Below, in pieces: positions 10,736 to 22,440 of a stretch of 64,000 bases of DNA. Made by a program: the position numbers and the translations under genes. Each line of letters begins with the position of its first letter. Position 1 is the first letter of the stretch. Origin of the DNA: Xiphydria camelus (taxonomy: Eukaryota > Arthropoda > Insecta > Hymenoptera > Xiphydriidae); the NCBI GenBank assembly GCA_963678675.1, contig OY783191.1, forward strand, positions 11,224,115-11,288,114, given 5' to 3'. Under the pieces are notes generated by a model that ran no database searches, was not told the DNA's origin, and saw only the letters and a list, made by a program, of their open reading frames with translations.

Positions 10736-10967
10736 GTCTCAACGTGTCGACATTGACGTGACACATGCACAATACAGGTAGTGCTCTCGCCCAGTTTATG
10801 ACCCTGTGAGACCGCGACGTTAGACCTTGAAGAAACGAATATAACATTTTTATTTAAACGTGTATATGGAAGATAGAAGAAGATAGATAACGGTATTTAT
10901 TAGAATGGGTATTTTGCGGAAAGCGGTTCATTACGATTCGTCCAGTAACACAGTAAATCACTAAATT

Positions 10968-12651
10968 GGGTATTGAAATCTGACTTCAGAGTATGTTTCG
11001 GGCTGGTCCACCATTAACAAAACTGATTTTGGTTTGGTTGTTGCTGCTCAGTTAAGCGTTTTTTTTTTCAATTTTGTAGTTTTAGGAAATATGAAGAGAA
11101 AACGGTCATTATTAAATTTAAAAACAATGTTTTTTTTCACAAAATAGTTATGGTGGGGGTTCTTAGGTATGAGGAATTTTATTTTTGCTAAAAATATCCG
11201 CCAGATGGCGCTACAGATAAGTTTCCTATAAACTTTACGTATTTTCGATGAAAGATCATGCTTGTTTTATATATTTTCATACATTTTCTTACTATTTCTG
11301 TTTTATTTGCTCCTTTTTTTTGCAAATAATAAAAATTAAAAAAAAAGTTAAAAGATATTTTTAAAAGTGTTTATTATTTATTCTTAGTCGCTGTCGCTAC
11401 TATAAATTACAGAGCGGGTTTCTTCTTCTTCGCCTTCAGCAGCCTCCGCTTCTATTTCACTCTCCTCGTCTCGTCAGATAGTGACAGATTCTGGTGCCCC
11501 ATTTTCACATACAAGCCTCGAAGAGGATTGAAAAGTACTTCGATTTTGAGTAGAATGAAAGGAAATTTACGAATGGTCCCTGGGGATAACATATGCAAAA
11601 TTAAATTCTTCTTAACAAAAAAATAAAAGGTGTCTCTTGCCCATTTTTTCACGCAAGCCTTGTTCACTAAATGATTAATTAATAAAACCTGGCTTCTGAA
11701 AACCAAAGGCTTGAGTGTTGCAGGTGGCTAAAGGATTGAAATAAGGGCGTAATCTTGTAAGGAAAAATCGAGATTCTCTCTGACCGATTTTCCCACACAA
11801 GCCTTTGATTTCCGAAGCCAGGTTTTATTAATGAATCATTTAGTGAACAAGGCTTGCGTGAAAAAATGGGCAAGAGGTACCTTTTATTTTTTTATTAAGA
11901 AAAATCGAATTTTCCATATGTTATCCCCAGGGACCATTCGTAAATTTCCCTTCATTCTACTCAAAATCGAAGTACTTTTCAACCCTCTCTTCGAGGCTTG
12001 TATGCGAAAATGGGGCACCCCAGAATCTCTCATTATCTCACGGTCTATCTGTATCATATGCGTCAGCATCACGTCTGAAAGTCCAGCATAGATCGGCGAT
12101 CATAGAATTTAATTTCTTTCCTTGATAACGTGCTAAAAAATGTATGAAATATAAAAAAAAAGACAAAATTTATTACATTAATGTTATAAACCGTAAAAGC
12201 ATTCTTTACCTTCAAAAGGCATGCACACTTGGTGAAATCTCTCACCCTGTTCATCACTTTCTGGTTTCGATATTCAAAATGTTATACTTTAAAAATGAGT
12301 AAATGAAACAAATAATGAGAAAATGTATGAAAATATATAAAACAAACATGATCTTTCATAGAAAATACGTAAAGTTTATAGGAAATTTATCTGTAGCACC
12401 CTCTGGCGGATGTTTTTAGCAAATATAAATATCAGAAATGAATTCCTCGTACCTAAAAACCCCCATCACAACTATTTTGTGAAAAAAAAAACATTTTTTT
12501 AAAATTTAATAATGACCGTTTTCCCTCCATATTCCCTAAAAACTACAAAATTGAAAAAAATGCTTAATTGAGCAGCAACAACCAAACCAAAATCAGTTTT
12601 GTTAATGGTAAACCAGCCCGGAACATAAACTGAAGTCAGATTTTAATACCC
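10968..12651. repeat. 1.7-kb imperfect inverted repeat (foldback)
   Basis: The left end, starting GGGTATTGAAATCTGACTTC, pairs with the right end at about 12625-12651. Paired blocks continue at 10990-11290/12300-12620 and 11500-11690/11830-12010, with an unpaired left segment near 11300-11480 and right segment near 12020-12280. The centre is around 11760. The open frames at 11452-12091 are mirror images of each other and not genes. A foldback transposon is likely; a transcript would form a long hairpin. Confidence 0.88.
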
Positions 12652-13104
12652 TCTTCATGACCCCCAAAATGACTTACAGTGTAATTAATCCTTCCGGGAA
12701 AGGTGAATGGCTGCGGGCTCATTGATAGCCTAAATTCGCCAAAACCTACCACTTCGCCAATGTGACCGATTTACAAAGTGTATCAAGTGACTTGAGTTTG
12801 TGTTAATATGTGTTCCGTCGCAAGGGGACTTCTACGTCATTTCTTACCGCTCACTATCATCGCAACCTAAGTAACGCGCCAATCTAGATCTAATCTCTAC
12901 ATCGACCGCAACGTCGAGGCGGGCGGTATGTTTCGCCGAACGTGATTGCGAATGCGTTCTCGGCAGGTTAATCAGGAATATGCATGAAATTTTAATATGC
13001 ATGAAACACAGCAGACATAGTAGTTAAAGTTATTCAAAACACAGTACCAATAGTGAAAAGTTGATAAGAAAAACTCCTACCCCAAAAACATTATTTTAAA
13101 AGTA
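12652..13104. other. Unassigned spacer
   Basis: No gene recognised; partly GC-richer around 12840-12960. Confidence 0.35.
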
Positions 13105-14455
13105 GCACGGCCACGCCTCCCAGTGACGTATTTCAAAACGCTCCGTTGTGGGAGGCGCTGGCTCGTGACGTCACTATGGACGAAACCGGCCCGCCAGTGC
13201 ACCTTCTAGTCTATTTCTCAATGCCTTGCATATCGGAAGAGTACAAGTGAAGTGGAAGTTTGTTTATTTTTTCTTACTATTTTTGTTTGACGTTTGATAG
13301 TAGAATGTCGAAGAAGGAAGGAAGAAGGATTTATAAATATTGTATAGTGCCGAGATATACAAACACATCTGTGGCAACACCGGAAAAAATATTCTTTTCC
13401 GTTCCAAAAAATTAGGATATTCGGAAGAAGTGGTGTACGGCAATGAAGAGGGATAAGAAAAAGAACCCACCACTTTCTCTATAGACCTCGCTATACTGTT
13501 GTGAGGACCATTTTAATGTAAGTTATAGGTACAGAGTTATATACCTATATTTGCACATTGTTGTAACTGTATTGTACTGTATATTGTACATATTTTATTA
13601 ATGGCATATTTCCAAACATTTACATTAAGATAACGTAAATTTAAAGAAAGTTACCAACAACATAGTTGAAAAACAGCAGAGTACTTTTAAAAATTTAAAG
13701 TACTTATAACAACTAAATAATATCTATTGAATGAAATAATACCACTTATAAATATCTAATACCAATCATATATTAAAAACAAATATTATTCTAAACAACT
13801 ACATAAAGATCTACGAAAAATCACCGTTATACTGTTCTTCTATCTTTAAAAATAACCGAAATATAAGGCCATGAAGGAAATGGCAAAAAATGAAAAACAC
13901 CCTGTACCTCAATACTGGATCTAGTTAGCCGTGAGATTTTGACAGCATTAAATTTGTTTTCAAAATCGGCCCCGAGGATGTGTAACTCGATTTTTTCTAT
14001 AACGTTTTTCCCAAAACTCCGTAGGTACTTACATCGAAAAGGCGACACCGTGTATATTTACAAATTACATATAGGCAGGCTGCTATTTATTTTATTTTGA
14101 GGTATACAATCTGACTTATTCATACCGTATCTTTAAATCTTACCTTATTGGTTTACTATTTCGCGTTTCTGCTTCAATAAAATCTGGGTTTGATCCGAGA
14201 AAAGCGAACACTAACAAAGCATCGATTTGCGGCAAATTGTCAGATTTCCCTTGTACAAATCCACTGTCCATTTTCACAGCACAACACAAGCTTCGTACTC
14301 GAAACAGTTAAACAGTCCTCAAAACGAAGAACTATAACACACGCTTACGGTTTTGCAGACGCCGTCAACACGAATGCGATATCCGAGAGTGCATAGTGAC
14401 GTCACGGCCCGGCGTGCCGCTCGACTGGCCGTTTCAAGTGGGCGGAGCTTAGCGC
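13105..14455 (+). mobile_element. Probable THAP-encoding transposon relic with degenerate TIRs
   Basis: A THAP exon is flanked on the left by CGTGACGTCACTATG (13165) and on the right by CATAGTGACGTCACGG (14393), inverted relative to each other. Weaker GC-rich similarity (GCCTCCCA / GGGCGGAGC) extends outward. TSDs were not found. 51395-51500 resembles the right end. Class unknown. Confidence 0.45.
13305..13517 (+). pseudogene. THAP-domain exon, decayed
   Basis: From ATG 13305 the frame reads CIVPRYTNTSVATPEKIFFS, VPKN, a TAG, then RKKWCTAMKRD, a second TAG and SLYCCEDHF. This is the THAP layout CxVPxCxNTS...FFxVPK...RKxWCxAMxR...YCCEDHF, with the second cysteine replaced by tyrosine (PRY) and two stops. 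GTAAGT begins at 13518 directly after the HF motif, so this intron lies at a different place from that in the THAP genes at 6919 and 16202, meaning another THAP lineage. No catalytic domain follows. Confidence 0.8.
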
Positions 14456-14690
14456 AAACTTTATTCATTTCTTACGGCTTAATTTAGCGTCAGAAACAAA
14501 AATAAAAAAACACGTCCCAACTTTTTTTACGTGCTCAATCCATTTTTGATGTAAAAAAAATAGGTGCATATTCCTGATTACCGGACAGGTCAGAATGTGC
14601 CATTTCCTGCAGCGCCCACGCTAATAGATACCGCTATATTTCGAATTCTAAGTTGGTTTTGTAAAAGGGAGCAATGACAAATTCCAATAG

Positions 14691-15332
14691 ATGACCGAAC
14701 GGGAAATACGACAAAGCGAAAATTTAGCAGTATTCATGGCAAAAATTGGTGAAATGTCTGCTGCTCGATGTGTTTTAGACAATGGTTTGATTTTTCAGGT
14801 AGACACAGACAGAAATGTGCTCAAATCGACATGTAACTGCCTAGCTGGGGTTGCAGGGTTATGTAAACATATCAGTGCGCTCGTAATTTTTGTAAACACT
14901 GAAAATAGTGAAACTAAAACAAGTAGAGAATGTGAATGGAGAGATGGCTTGCTACGAATCGCTCTAAAATTACCTTCGGAGAAAAGTTCGGAACTGCGAC
15001 ATTTACGACCTAGGTACGTTTATCGAAATATTCGTTTCGCCTACGACGCGATTAATTCTAGTCGGCGAATTATTTGCGGTCGATACTACCAAAAAGCACG
15101 AATCGTCTGTCCTAGTTCCGTCGCTCGTTACGATGGAACAGGATTGACAGCTGGCACGTCGCAGTCAACTCATTCCCGTGGAAACTGTACAAAATCGCCG
15201 ATGGTGGCGCTAGTAGCAAATTCGCTCGCCGCTTATACGTGTTGTGTTATCGTCGACCCGCTCTTTACGGAAGCCTTTAAAAGTGCATACCTATATACAC
15301 TAGAACATCAATGTACGTTTAGAAAATATTAA
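14691..15332 (+). pseudogene. SWIM zinc-finger protein fragment
   Basis: A 213-codon open frame from an ATG contains ARCVLDNGLIFQV and STCNCLAGVAGLCKHISALV. The latter is a SWIM finger (CxC, seven residues, CxH), about residues 45-65. Residues 79-92 hold an ECEWRDG segment. Beyond residue 105 the sequence is arginine-rich and unfamiliar and may be readthrough of non-coding DNA. SWIM fingers of this type occur in YqaJ-associated proteins of ISL2EU-like transposons. An 80-nt piece of this same gene is embedded at 34738-34817. Probably a fragment; function not assigned. Confidence 0.6.
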
Positions 15333-15895
15333 TGTTAGTATAGGCGGGTACTATTCGCGTATCAAAAATGTTTACGCAATGCCTTCTCTCTAATTATTCG
15401 TCGTTCTCTACGTAATATGGAAATATGACTACTCGTTTAAATCAACTTTCCAATTAGACGCAATTGTCTCTCAAGCATCTTCTTCCATCGTTTTGCATTA
15501 ATTAAAGTCACTTTTGGCATGCCGCAGTATTGGATTTTTAATACTTATTAATTTATATGAGACAAGGTTCATTATTTAATTCCGCCTTTATATAATGTAA
15601 ACTAAATGAAATTAATAGGTTCAGACCAACTATGTGAAAAAATTCACTCGGTAAATATTACCTTCCTTAACAGTAACCAAAATTTGTACAGTGATTTTTA
15701 ATTTTCATAAATTTGACTGTCATTTTGCGGAGTCACGTATTTTGTTGTACCTTTTATCCTTCGTTCGACTCGTATAATCGTTATCTCGTAATGGCAAGGT
15801 CCAACTTTTCTCACGCGTACGTGGAATATTATGGGGTTCGGTGAACGAAGGATCGAAAACTATACACGTAGCTCACACACACATAGGTAGGCGGA
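15333..15895. other. Unassigned AT-rich spacer
   Basis: No gene recognised. Confidence 0.35.
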
Positions 15896-15897
15896 AT

Positions 15898-16062
15898 TAG
15901 GACCACCGCGCACTGAACGCGGAAAGCGTCAAGCTTCGAGCAGCAACCAATGAATAATCTCGGTTTTTCTCCCACTACTCAAATGTATCTATTTAACGCG
16001 AACGAATAACAATCTGTTGGCGCTCAAAACTTGACGCTTGGCGTGTTCAGTGTGGTGCTGAA
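15898..16062. mobile_element. Foldback MITE, about 165 bp
   Basis: GGACCACCGCGCACTGAAC and the AAGCGTCAAG block on the left are mirrored by CTTGACGCTTGGCG and GTTCAGTGTGGTGCT on the right. Target duplication unclear. Confidence 0.7.
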
Positions 16063-16369
16063 TCAGTACAATCGATACGCGCGCTTTTCTCGACTCCGCG
16101 CGTATACGCTTCTCCAGTAGCTCAACTAGAGCCACCTGGCGGCCAAATTTAACACCTTTTGTGAGAAGCTAGGTAGTTGGTCATATTCAGATACGTTTAA
16201 AATGAGCTCCAAAAATCCTGGAAAAAATAAATTATCTCGCGTCTGTAGTGTTGTCGGGTGTTACTCACGTGATTCTACATATCCTGATTCGAGTTTTTAT
16301 CCATTCCCTAGAAAATCGTGGGGAAAGGAACGCAGAAAAATTTGGGTGAACGTAGTGCGTCGAACGACG

Positions 16370-17307
16370 CACAGAGGGGTATTTTGCCTATCTAGCCGGA
16401 CAAAATCCCATTTCTCAGAACTATTACAGACAGAATATTAAGCTACGTGCTATGAGCCAAGTAGTTGGTAAACAAAGTGTAACCTTTCCCATCGCCCTCT
16501 GTTGCGTTCTTTTCATGCAGAGCCAGTCGAAAGTAAGTCGTCGAAATAGGAAGAGGATATGGATTATCTTAATTCAGGTAAGAACACATACTTTTGTCAT
16601 AAGTTTATTTTAATTTCTTGTTGCTTATTGCAAAAAATAGCAGTTTGGATCGGGAAGTATTGTTGAACAATTTTTACTAATGTTTATGTATATATAGGAC
16701 TATTAGTTATGCTTCCGGGTGCTTCCGAGTTGATTTGTTTATTTTGCCATACAGAATAGATCAATTTTATGAAAGTGTTTTAGAAATCAGGTGCTACTTT
16801 TTGCTATTTTTCAGTATACCGACATTTTAATGGCGACAGTACTAAATGTCGATTTTATCGATAGAATGCAACGTTGATGTTCTTAATCGCCTATTGCTAT
16901 CCTCTGATCCACTGATGTCGTGTCTCAAGCTAAAACCAAAGAAAAAATCACAGCCTTTCTTAAAAGAGACAATAGAAATGCTGTTGCCCGCCGATCCTTA
17001 TTCTGAAGGTTGGAACTTTCGAAGCATCGAAAGACGATGAACCGGAGAACTCGCCTGAGTAATCTTGGCACTCGTCATCATCTGATTAATGCAGGATATA
17101 AAAACAGATCATATGTAAAATTATTATTGTACTTTATCTGTAATGAATGTTACTATTTTCTGTACAAAAATTAAAAATAAACATTTTTGATGTTATGAAT
17201 TGACTCAAACAACTAATTTAGATACACAAACCAACAGAAACCTAGTACACAACAAAAAAATAAAAATATAATTTTGTCCGGCTAGGAAGGCAAAATACCC
17301 CTCTGTG
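16370..17307 (+). mobile_element. Transib (RAG1-related) element with RSS-like ends, CGACG TSD
   Basis: TIRs of 37 bp start CACAGAGGGGTATTTTGCC on both ends. The 5-bp GC-rich duplication CGACG lies at 16365-16369 and 17308-17312. A transposase C-terminal fragment lies inside. A CAC start, 5-bp GC-rich TSD and Transib-like peptide agree on superfamily. Each end has heptamer CACAGAG, a 23-bp spacer, then ACAAAAT. At 938 bp the element is internally deleted. Confidence 0.82.
16846..17040 (+). pseudogene. Transib transposase C-terminal fragment
   Basis: The frame reads DVLNRLLLSSDPLMSCL, then KPKKKSQPFLKETIEMLL. This resembles the extreme C-terminus of Transib transposases (a DLLNRLLxxSDPxIS motif followed by a lysine-rich stretch and a short helix), recalled from the family. 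It lies downstream of the catalytic glutamate, so no catalytic residue is present. TIR type and TSD of the surrounding element support the call. Confidence 0.66.
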
Positions 17308-17519
17308 CGACGTAAGTATGACCTGACAATTTATAGCAATTTACACTACATTTTGGAAAATTTTCTAGTTTCAATTTAAATTTATCAACTACTTCATTAT
17401 TTTCTATTATTTTTGAGATTTTCCTTGTTTTTTCTTTAATTATTTTAGGAAAGATGGAAAACCATGGGAACCAAACGGTAGAAAGAGTAATTCAACGAAC
17501 TAGAATTTTTTAAATTTCG

Positions 17520-19148
17520 GAGCATGTAAGCATGGATTTATTGTCACAAGTAGACGAAAATACTGGACTTCTGAAATTTGACAGAATTGTATACATATGG
17601 CTTGTGTACTTGAGAATTTAAAATGACCCATCATCAAAAAGGTGCAAAGCCTTGCAGAATAATAAATGGCATACAAACAATTTATTGTTTACATCAACTT
17701 ACTTAACAACAATCATTAAATTATGTAGAATTGATAAATAAATAAATGTAATCAATTTAACAAAACCTTTTTTAAGCCTCATAATTTTGAAAATAAAATT
17801 TTTTAAATATCAAATCGTTATCACTGTTTTTTGCAACATTATTATAAATTTTTCAGAGAATATTTATAAGAAGAGGAAGAAAATACTGGAAATAAAAATT
17901 TTCATTAGCTCGAATTACTTCATTAAGAAATGTCTCATTTCGATAAATCTTGAGTAATATGCAGTCTTTTGGGGAAAAAACAAACAAATTGCACACATTT
18001 AATCCAATAATGTATAGTGATGTTTGTATCTGGGTGTAGTACACGTGACTCTCCCCCCTTCAATGTAATATTGTTTTCAGAATTGAAAACTAAATATTTG
18101 ACGTTAGATTTACATGCAACTTGGTCAATAATCATGTGTTTCTGCATGAGAAAGGACACTTAATTTCAACAAGCTCCAGTTCTGTATCATTTTTAAGGAT
18201 CCCATCTGGGCTGCAAGTCAAAAATGGTTGTTTAACAGAAATAATTAAACCAACATTTTCCTCTCGTACGTTGCTGACATGCTACCCGAACAACAGTTTA
18301 AGACCTTCTTTTTATTTTATTTTTTCGAAATTTATCGAGTTTGACTGACTGTAAATGTGCAGTGATAACAAGGATTGTCATTCCGAGTGTCAATAACTTG
18401 CTTTTCTCCCATTTATTTCCTAAGGAATTGTGAAATTTCGCCGACGAAACAGTGAGATGTCCATTAGCTGCAGGCAGGTTGCTCACAAAAAGTGTCATAA
18501 AAATCCGCGGCGTGGCGTGCGCATCGCCTCAGCTTTCTACTGGAGAGGCGTATAGTGTGACTTCGCCGATTTTCGACCAGTTTACGTTAGTTTGGTTTTC
18601 AACAATGCGTAAGTCCAATATATACGCAGCTGTTTAAACTAAAACATTTACATATCGAATCCACAGGAACTATAGAATTAGCCTAAATGTTAAAAATGTA
18701 TCTAAATCTTTCTGAAAATTAAAGAAAATATGTATATTATGAAAAATGCTGTTTTTCACCATTCTCGACCACTCATTTCCTAAGGGCGACCGGCAATGTT
18801 CCGGTTATCGACCGCCGCGCCGTTTACCGCTTTTCGATCAGAGGATTTCCGGTTTTCGACATAAGTAGGTACTATATCCCGCGTTTGCACATAAATATCT
18901 TACGCCATTAAATAAGTTAAAAGACTGAATTATGATGAATTAAAATATTTTTATTTGAGAAAAAAGCACAAAACACATTACTTAGGTACAATAATGATAA
19001 AAGTATCACGTTATTATAAAATATTACGTGTTATACCATCAATAAATAAACAACACAAATAAAAATATGGCCAAATTTCCTAAATTGTACTTAGGTACTT
19101 ATACATTTACTGATATTGGTAACTTAAAAACTCTGACTTTACGCATTA
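17520..19148. other. Unassigned 1.6-kb region
   Basis: AT-rich. Open frames near 17935-18350 on both strands show no family signature. Words such as TTTTCGAC recur at 18570, 18790-18860 and again at 19900-19950, possibly ends of a larger decayed element around the pogo relic. Confidence 0.35.
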
Positions 19149-19408
19149 CAGTACAATCCCGTTATAAGGAACCCTCGATATACGGAACCTTCCCCTCCGT
19201 CACGGTTGGCTGAGCATTAGGCGTCCCCCACTCATTTGTATTGTGACTCGAGTGAGTCACGCCCATTTTATCGAGAGTCTGGAAGTAACACGGATAGACT
19301 CAAACACGCGCAGTGTGATTGAGTAGTGGGGGAACCTCTGTTCCTAGAATTTCTCGGGATTACCTTCCCCTAACCGCCCTTGAGGTTCCTTATAACGGGA
19401 TTGTACTG
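19149..19408. mobile_element. pogo/Tigger-type MITE, 260 bp
   Basis: Ends CAGTACAATCCCGTTATAAG and its reverse complement, next to TA on the left and CA (mutated) on the right. Tigger/pogo elements start CAGTA and use TA targets. No coding capacity. Confidence 0.78.
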
Positions 19409-19466
19409 CATGTATTTCTTATTAAATACAAACCTAAATAGTTTTATGAACATGTGTAACAGTTGT

Positions 19467-19860
19467 AATCTTATTCTGCTGCTTCTTCAAAAGTCATCTC
19501 AAAGAATTCTGTGCAGCGTAAATGAAACCATTTAGCGCAGCTGTCATAACCAATGTTTTTATCGTCTTCTTCGTCGGTGTCGCTATGTAGTTCCTCTTCA
19601 CATGCCGCACAACTTATTACCTCTTTTGATTCTGGCAATTTTGCTACTGCTTTTTCGTGTGGTGTTTTTTTATTTACAGTTTTTTCTTTTTTGCTTTTAA
19701 AGCATTTATTCTTTCTTCCTTTCTTCTTTTTATACTCTTTGTTCTACTCTTGAAGTAGAACCTCTTTTCTTTGTAGATCCACTATTTAGTTTTTGTACAG
19801 GCGGCATTTGTAAAATACCTAAATAATTACCTATAGAAGATATTTCATGGGGTCGAAACA
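19467..19860 (-). pseudogene. pogo-type transposase C-terminal tail with PHD-like finger
   Basis: On minus, ISSIGNYLGILQMPPVQKL leads to a basic segment. After a frameshift near 19740, a lysine-rich stretch is followed by CAACEEELHSDTDEED, YDSCAKWFHLRCTEFF and a stop at 19471. The CxxC...CxxWxHxxC pattern is the PHD-like finger that ends many insect pogo/DDE_1 transposases. The DDE core is absent. It is adjacent to a pogo-type MITE, but the MITE has both ends and is probably independent. Confidence 0.7.
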
Positions 19861-20148
19861 AAACCCATTTTTCGTAACGTGAAAAAACCTATATTAGAAT
19901 CGGTGGTCGAAAACTAGATATGAGATTCCCCATTTTTCGACCGCCCCGGTCGAACTATAATAATTTAAATATCCCATTATAAGCGACCACCTAATTTCAA
20001 CTATTAAAAATGAAATTTTACGCGTTTTCTCGTATTGTAATTCTAGTAAAAGATAAACATATGCCCCTAATGCAAAGAGAAATTGTCACTGATATTATTT
20101 TAAAATGACTTACTATTTCCTTGAAGGCACTTCACTATATTTCTTACA
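19861..20148. other. Unassigned spacer
   Basis: Contains GGTCGAAAAC and TTTTCGACC words in inverted orientation at about 19905-19945, otherwise nothing recognised. Confidence 0.35.
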
Positions 20149-20539
20149 CTAATTTTTAAATTGTAGCAACTGACCATATTCGATTTCAAATTCTAGTTTA
20201 GTTTTAAACCGCAAGGGGGTACCACCTCTTATAAGTGTGAGGAGATCGCGTCCCACTAGGGAATGCAGGGATCTCACTGCCAAGGGATTTGTTAATAATG
20301 CTGCACTACGTAACACTAGTTTATTAAACAAATCAGAGAGCGCTCGTTGCGCGATACAGAACACAAGATGGCTATCGTCTAGCGTCGCGAAGCGAGTGAC
20401 TGTATCCCTCTGAGGTTCAGTCGGGACAAGCCTATCGTAAAGGCTGATTCACCACGGCGGCGTCGCTAAGGCTGATGTCGCTCGTTGCGACCGGGACGCC
20501 TCTCGCAGTGGTGCGTGAACTACAATCACGCCGCCACAG

Positions 20540-22440
20540 TCATTCCCCCCCTAGTGACGTTCTCCGAACGGCATCTACCGAAATCGTTTTTTCTTCACCA
20601 TTGACGTTGATGACGAATAGTCGATCGTCAATCCGTCGGATGGCTCGATGTGGTCCGGAGCAAGGTGGCTCGAGAGGTTTCCTTACAGAGTCGATTCGCT
20701 TAAAAACATGAGAGTAAGTGTACAAGTTCTTAAGAGGCCAACACACGCCGTCTGGAAATGTAAAGATATATTTCCAACATGGTGTATAAGAACCTTTTGT
20801 ATTTTCGCCACCATACTTAAAAACATAAATCTAGGGCCCTATAGAAAAAAAAATTTCTTTGTTGTAATCAATCGGCAAAATCAGAAATTTATTATTTTCT
20901 TTTTTTTTTTCTATAGGTCCCTAGATTTATGTTTTTTAAGTGTGGTGGCGAAAATACAAAAGGTTCTTATGCACCATGTTGGAAATATATCTTTACATTT
21001 CCGGACGACGTGTGTCGGCCTCTTAAGGGTAAAACGTCTAGTTTTTGCATGATGCGCCGTTGGGCTCGGCCGAAGCAGGCGAATATGCTCTCGAAACTTC
21101 TCGACGAAGATCTGCGGATTCGCTGGCATGTCCTCGGAGACAAAAAACTCGCCAGGTACACGAAGTGCAGTGCCAAATAGCTTTTCTGCTGGTGATGCCT
21201 TAGGATCTACCTTATAGGTAGTGCGGAGTCCGAGAAGGGCTGTAGGAAGCAGGTCAAGCCATGGTGTTTCGGCGTTACACATCAGGGCTGCTTTGAGGGT
21301 CCGATGCCATCGCTCGATAAGATCGTTAGATTGCGGTTGGTATGGCGTCATTCGTATACGATGTGTGCCAACCATGCGTGCTAGAGCTGTGAATAATGTC
21401 GATTCAAATTGCGTACCGTGTTCTGTAGTAATTGAGAGCAGTATGCCGAACTGGCAGATCCACTGGGTGTAGAGAGCCGTGGCAACCGTGTCAGCAGTCA
21501 TGTCCACCATAGGGATGGTAAGTAGCCATCTGCTGAAGCGGTCAATTATCATTCAGCAAGTAACGTAGACGGTTTACTACTGGAAGCTCGATGATGTCGA
21601 GGTGCACATGGTTAAAGCGGTTATCCGGAACGTCAATTAGTTGCGGTTGGAGGCGATTGTGTCGGTGGACCTTCGCGCGTTGGCAGGGTAAGCACTGCCG
21701 TGCCCACTCCAAAGCATTCTTCCTGATGCCAGGCCAAATGAATTTTTTCTTAAGCAGTCTACAGGTGACTCGACCACTGGGGTGAGCAGGTCCCGTGCAT
21801 TACGTGGAATGCTTGCCTCCGCAAGCTCGCTGGGATGTAAGGTCGTACTACACCCGTTGATGTTTCGCACAGAATGGTTTGGTTTTCGATGTTGAGCCGT
21901 TGGAGTCTCAGTTAATTTTTCTGTTGGATGTCCCTCAGCTCGCCGTCCTCCTCCTGTGCCAGGCATATGGTCTGCGCGTCCAATACCGTTGGCATTGAAA
22001 CGGTGTTGGTGCGTGATAATGCGTCAGCTACTACGTTATCGCTCCCCCTGGTGTAGGCAATCTCAGTGGAGAATTGTCCTATGCAGTCAAGCTGTCTGTG
22101 TTGGCACGGTGACACTTTGTCGACTCGTTGAGAAAAGGCGTAAATCAAAGGGCGATGGTCAGTCTTCATAACGAATGATCGTCCCACGAGAATGTGCTTG
22201 AAGAACCGAATCGCTGCGAAAATTGCCAGCAGCTCGCGATCTTATGTGCTATAACGAGTCTCGGTGGGACTTAGCTTTCGCGAGAAGAACCTAAGGGGTT
22301 TCCATTCGTTGCCTTCTTGCTGCTCAAGCGCCGCGTCAATTGCAGAGTCGGATGCATCCGTGGCGAGGCAGAGTGGAGCCGTGTGCGAGAGAAACGTCGC
22401 ACAGTGGGAAATTGTACCTATCTGTGCGGTCATAAATCAA
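20540..22440 (-). pseudogene. Ty3/Gypsy pol relic (RNase H, integrase, C-terminal domain)
   Basis: Read on minus from 22433: CLATDASDSAIDAALEQQEG and FFSRKLSPTETRYST begin the RNase H domain, with TAC-to-TAA type loss after YST. TDHRPLIYAF and VVADALSR follow. A frameshifted zinc-binding region spans about 21640-21910. The integrase core (21552-20911) has IIDRFSRWL, then TEHGTQF where a second catalytic Asp is usual, and PQSNDLIERWHRTLK with the Glu. After a MITE, the C-terminal HVFKRIDSVRKPLEPP and ISVDAV close the frame near 20546. Gag, protease and most RT are missing upstream. 20149-20539 may be LTR or flank; no matching second LTR is present. Confidence 0.85.
20734..21022. mobile_element. 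TTAA-flanked foldback MITE in Gypsy integrase
   Basis: Ends GAGGCCAACACACG and a matching reverse complement; arms about 120 bp, with an A/T-rich loop; TTAA at 20730-20733 and 21023-21026. It interrupts the Gypsy frame between RRFTL and the next lysine. TTAA target suggests piggyBac or Kolobok mobilisation. Confidence 0.87.

Larger units (their letters stand above)
16202..17500 (+). pseudogene. THAP-domain gene, exon 1 interrupted at its splice donor
   Basis: ATG 16202 starts MSSKNPGKNKLSRVCSVVGC. FYPFPRKSWG and RRKIWVNVVRR follow, the first half of a THAP domain with both CxxxxC ligands and the basic W segment. The exon then meets an inserted Transib-like element (16370-17307). After it the donor GTAAGT survives at 17312, and an acceptor TTTTAG ends at 17448. 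Exon 2 resumes KDGKPWEPNGRKS, matching DGxxWxP of THAP domains, then decays to a stop. Intron position and phase (2) match the THAP gene at 6919. CxxH ligands are lost. Confidence 0.83.

Noticed and set aside
11452..12091. Several 60-90 codon open frames on both strands
   Set aside because: They are mirror images in the two arms of a foldback and have no family motif.
21637..21966. 109-codon minus open frame in the Gypsy relic
   Set aside because: Wrong frame; the integrase zinc-binding region is readable in another, broken frame.
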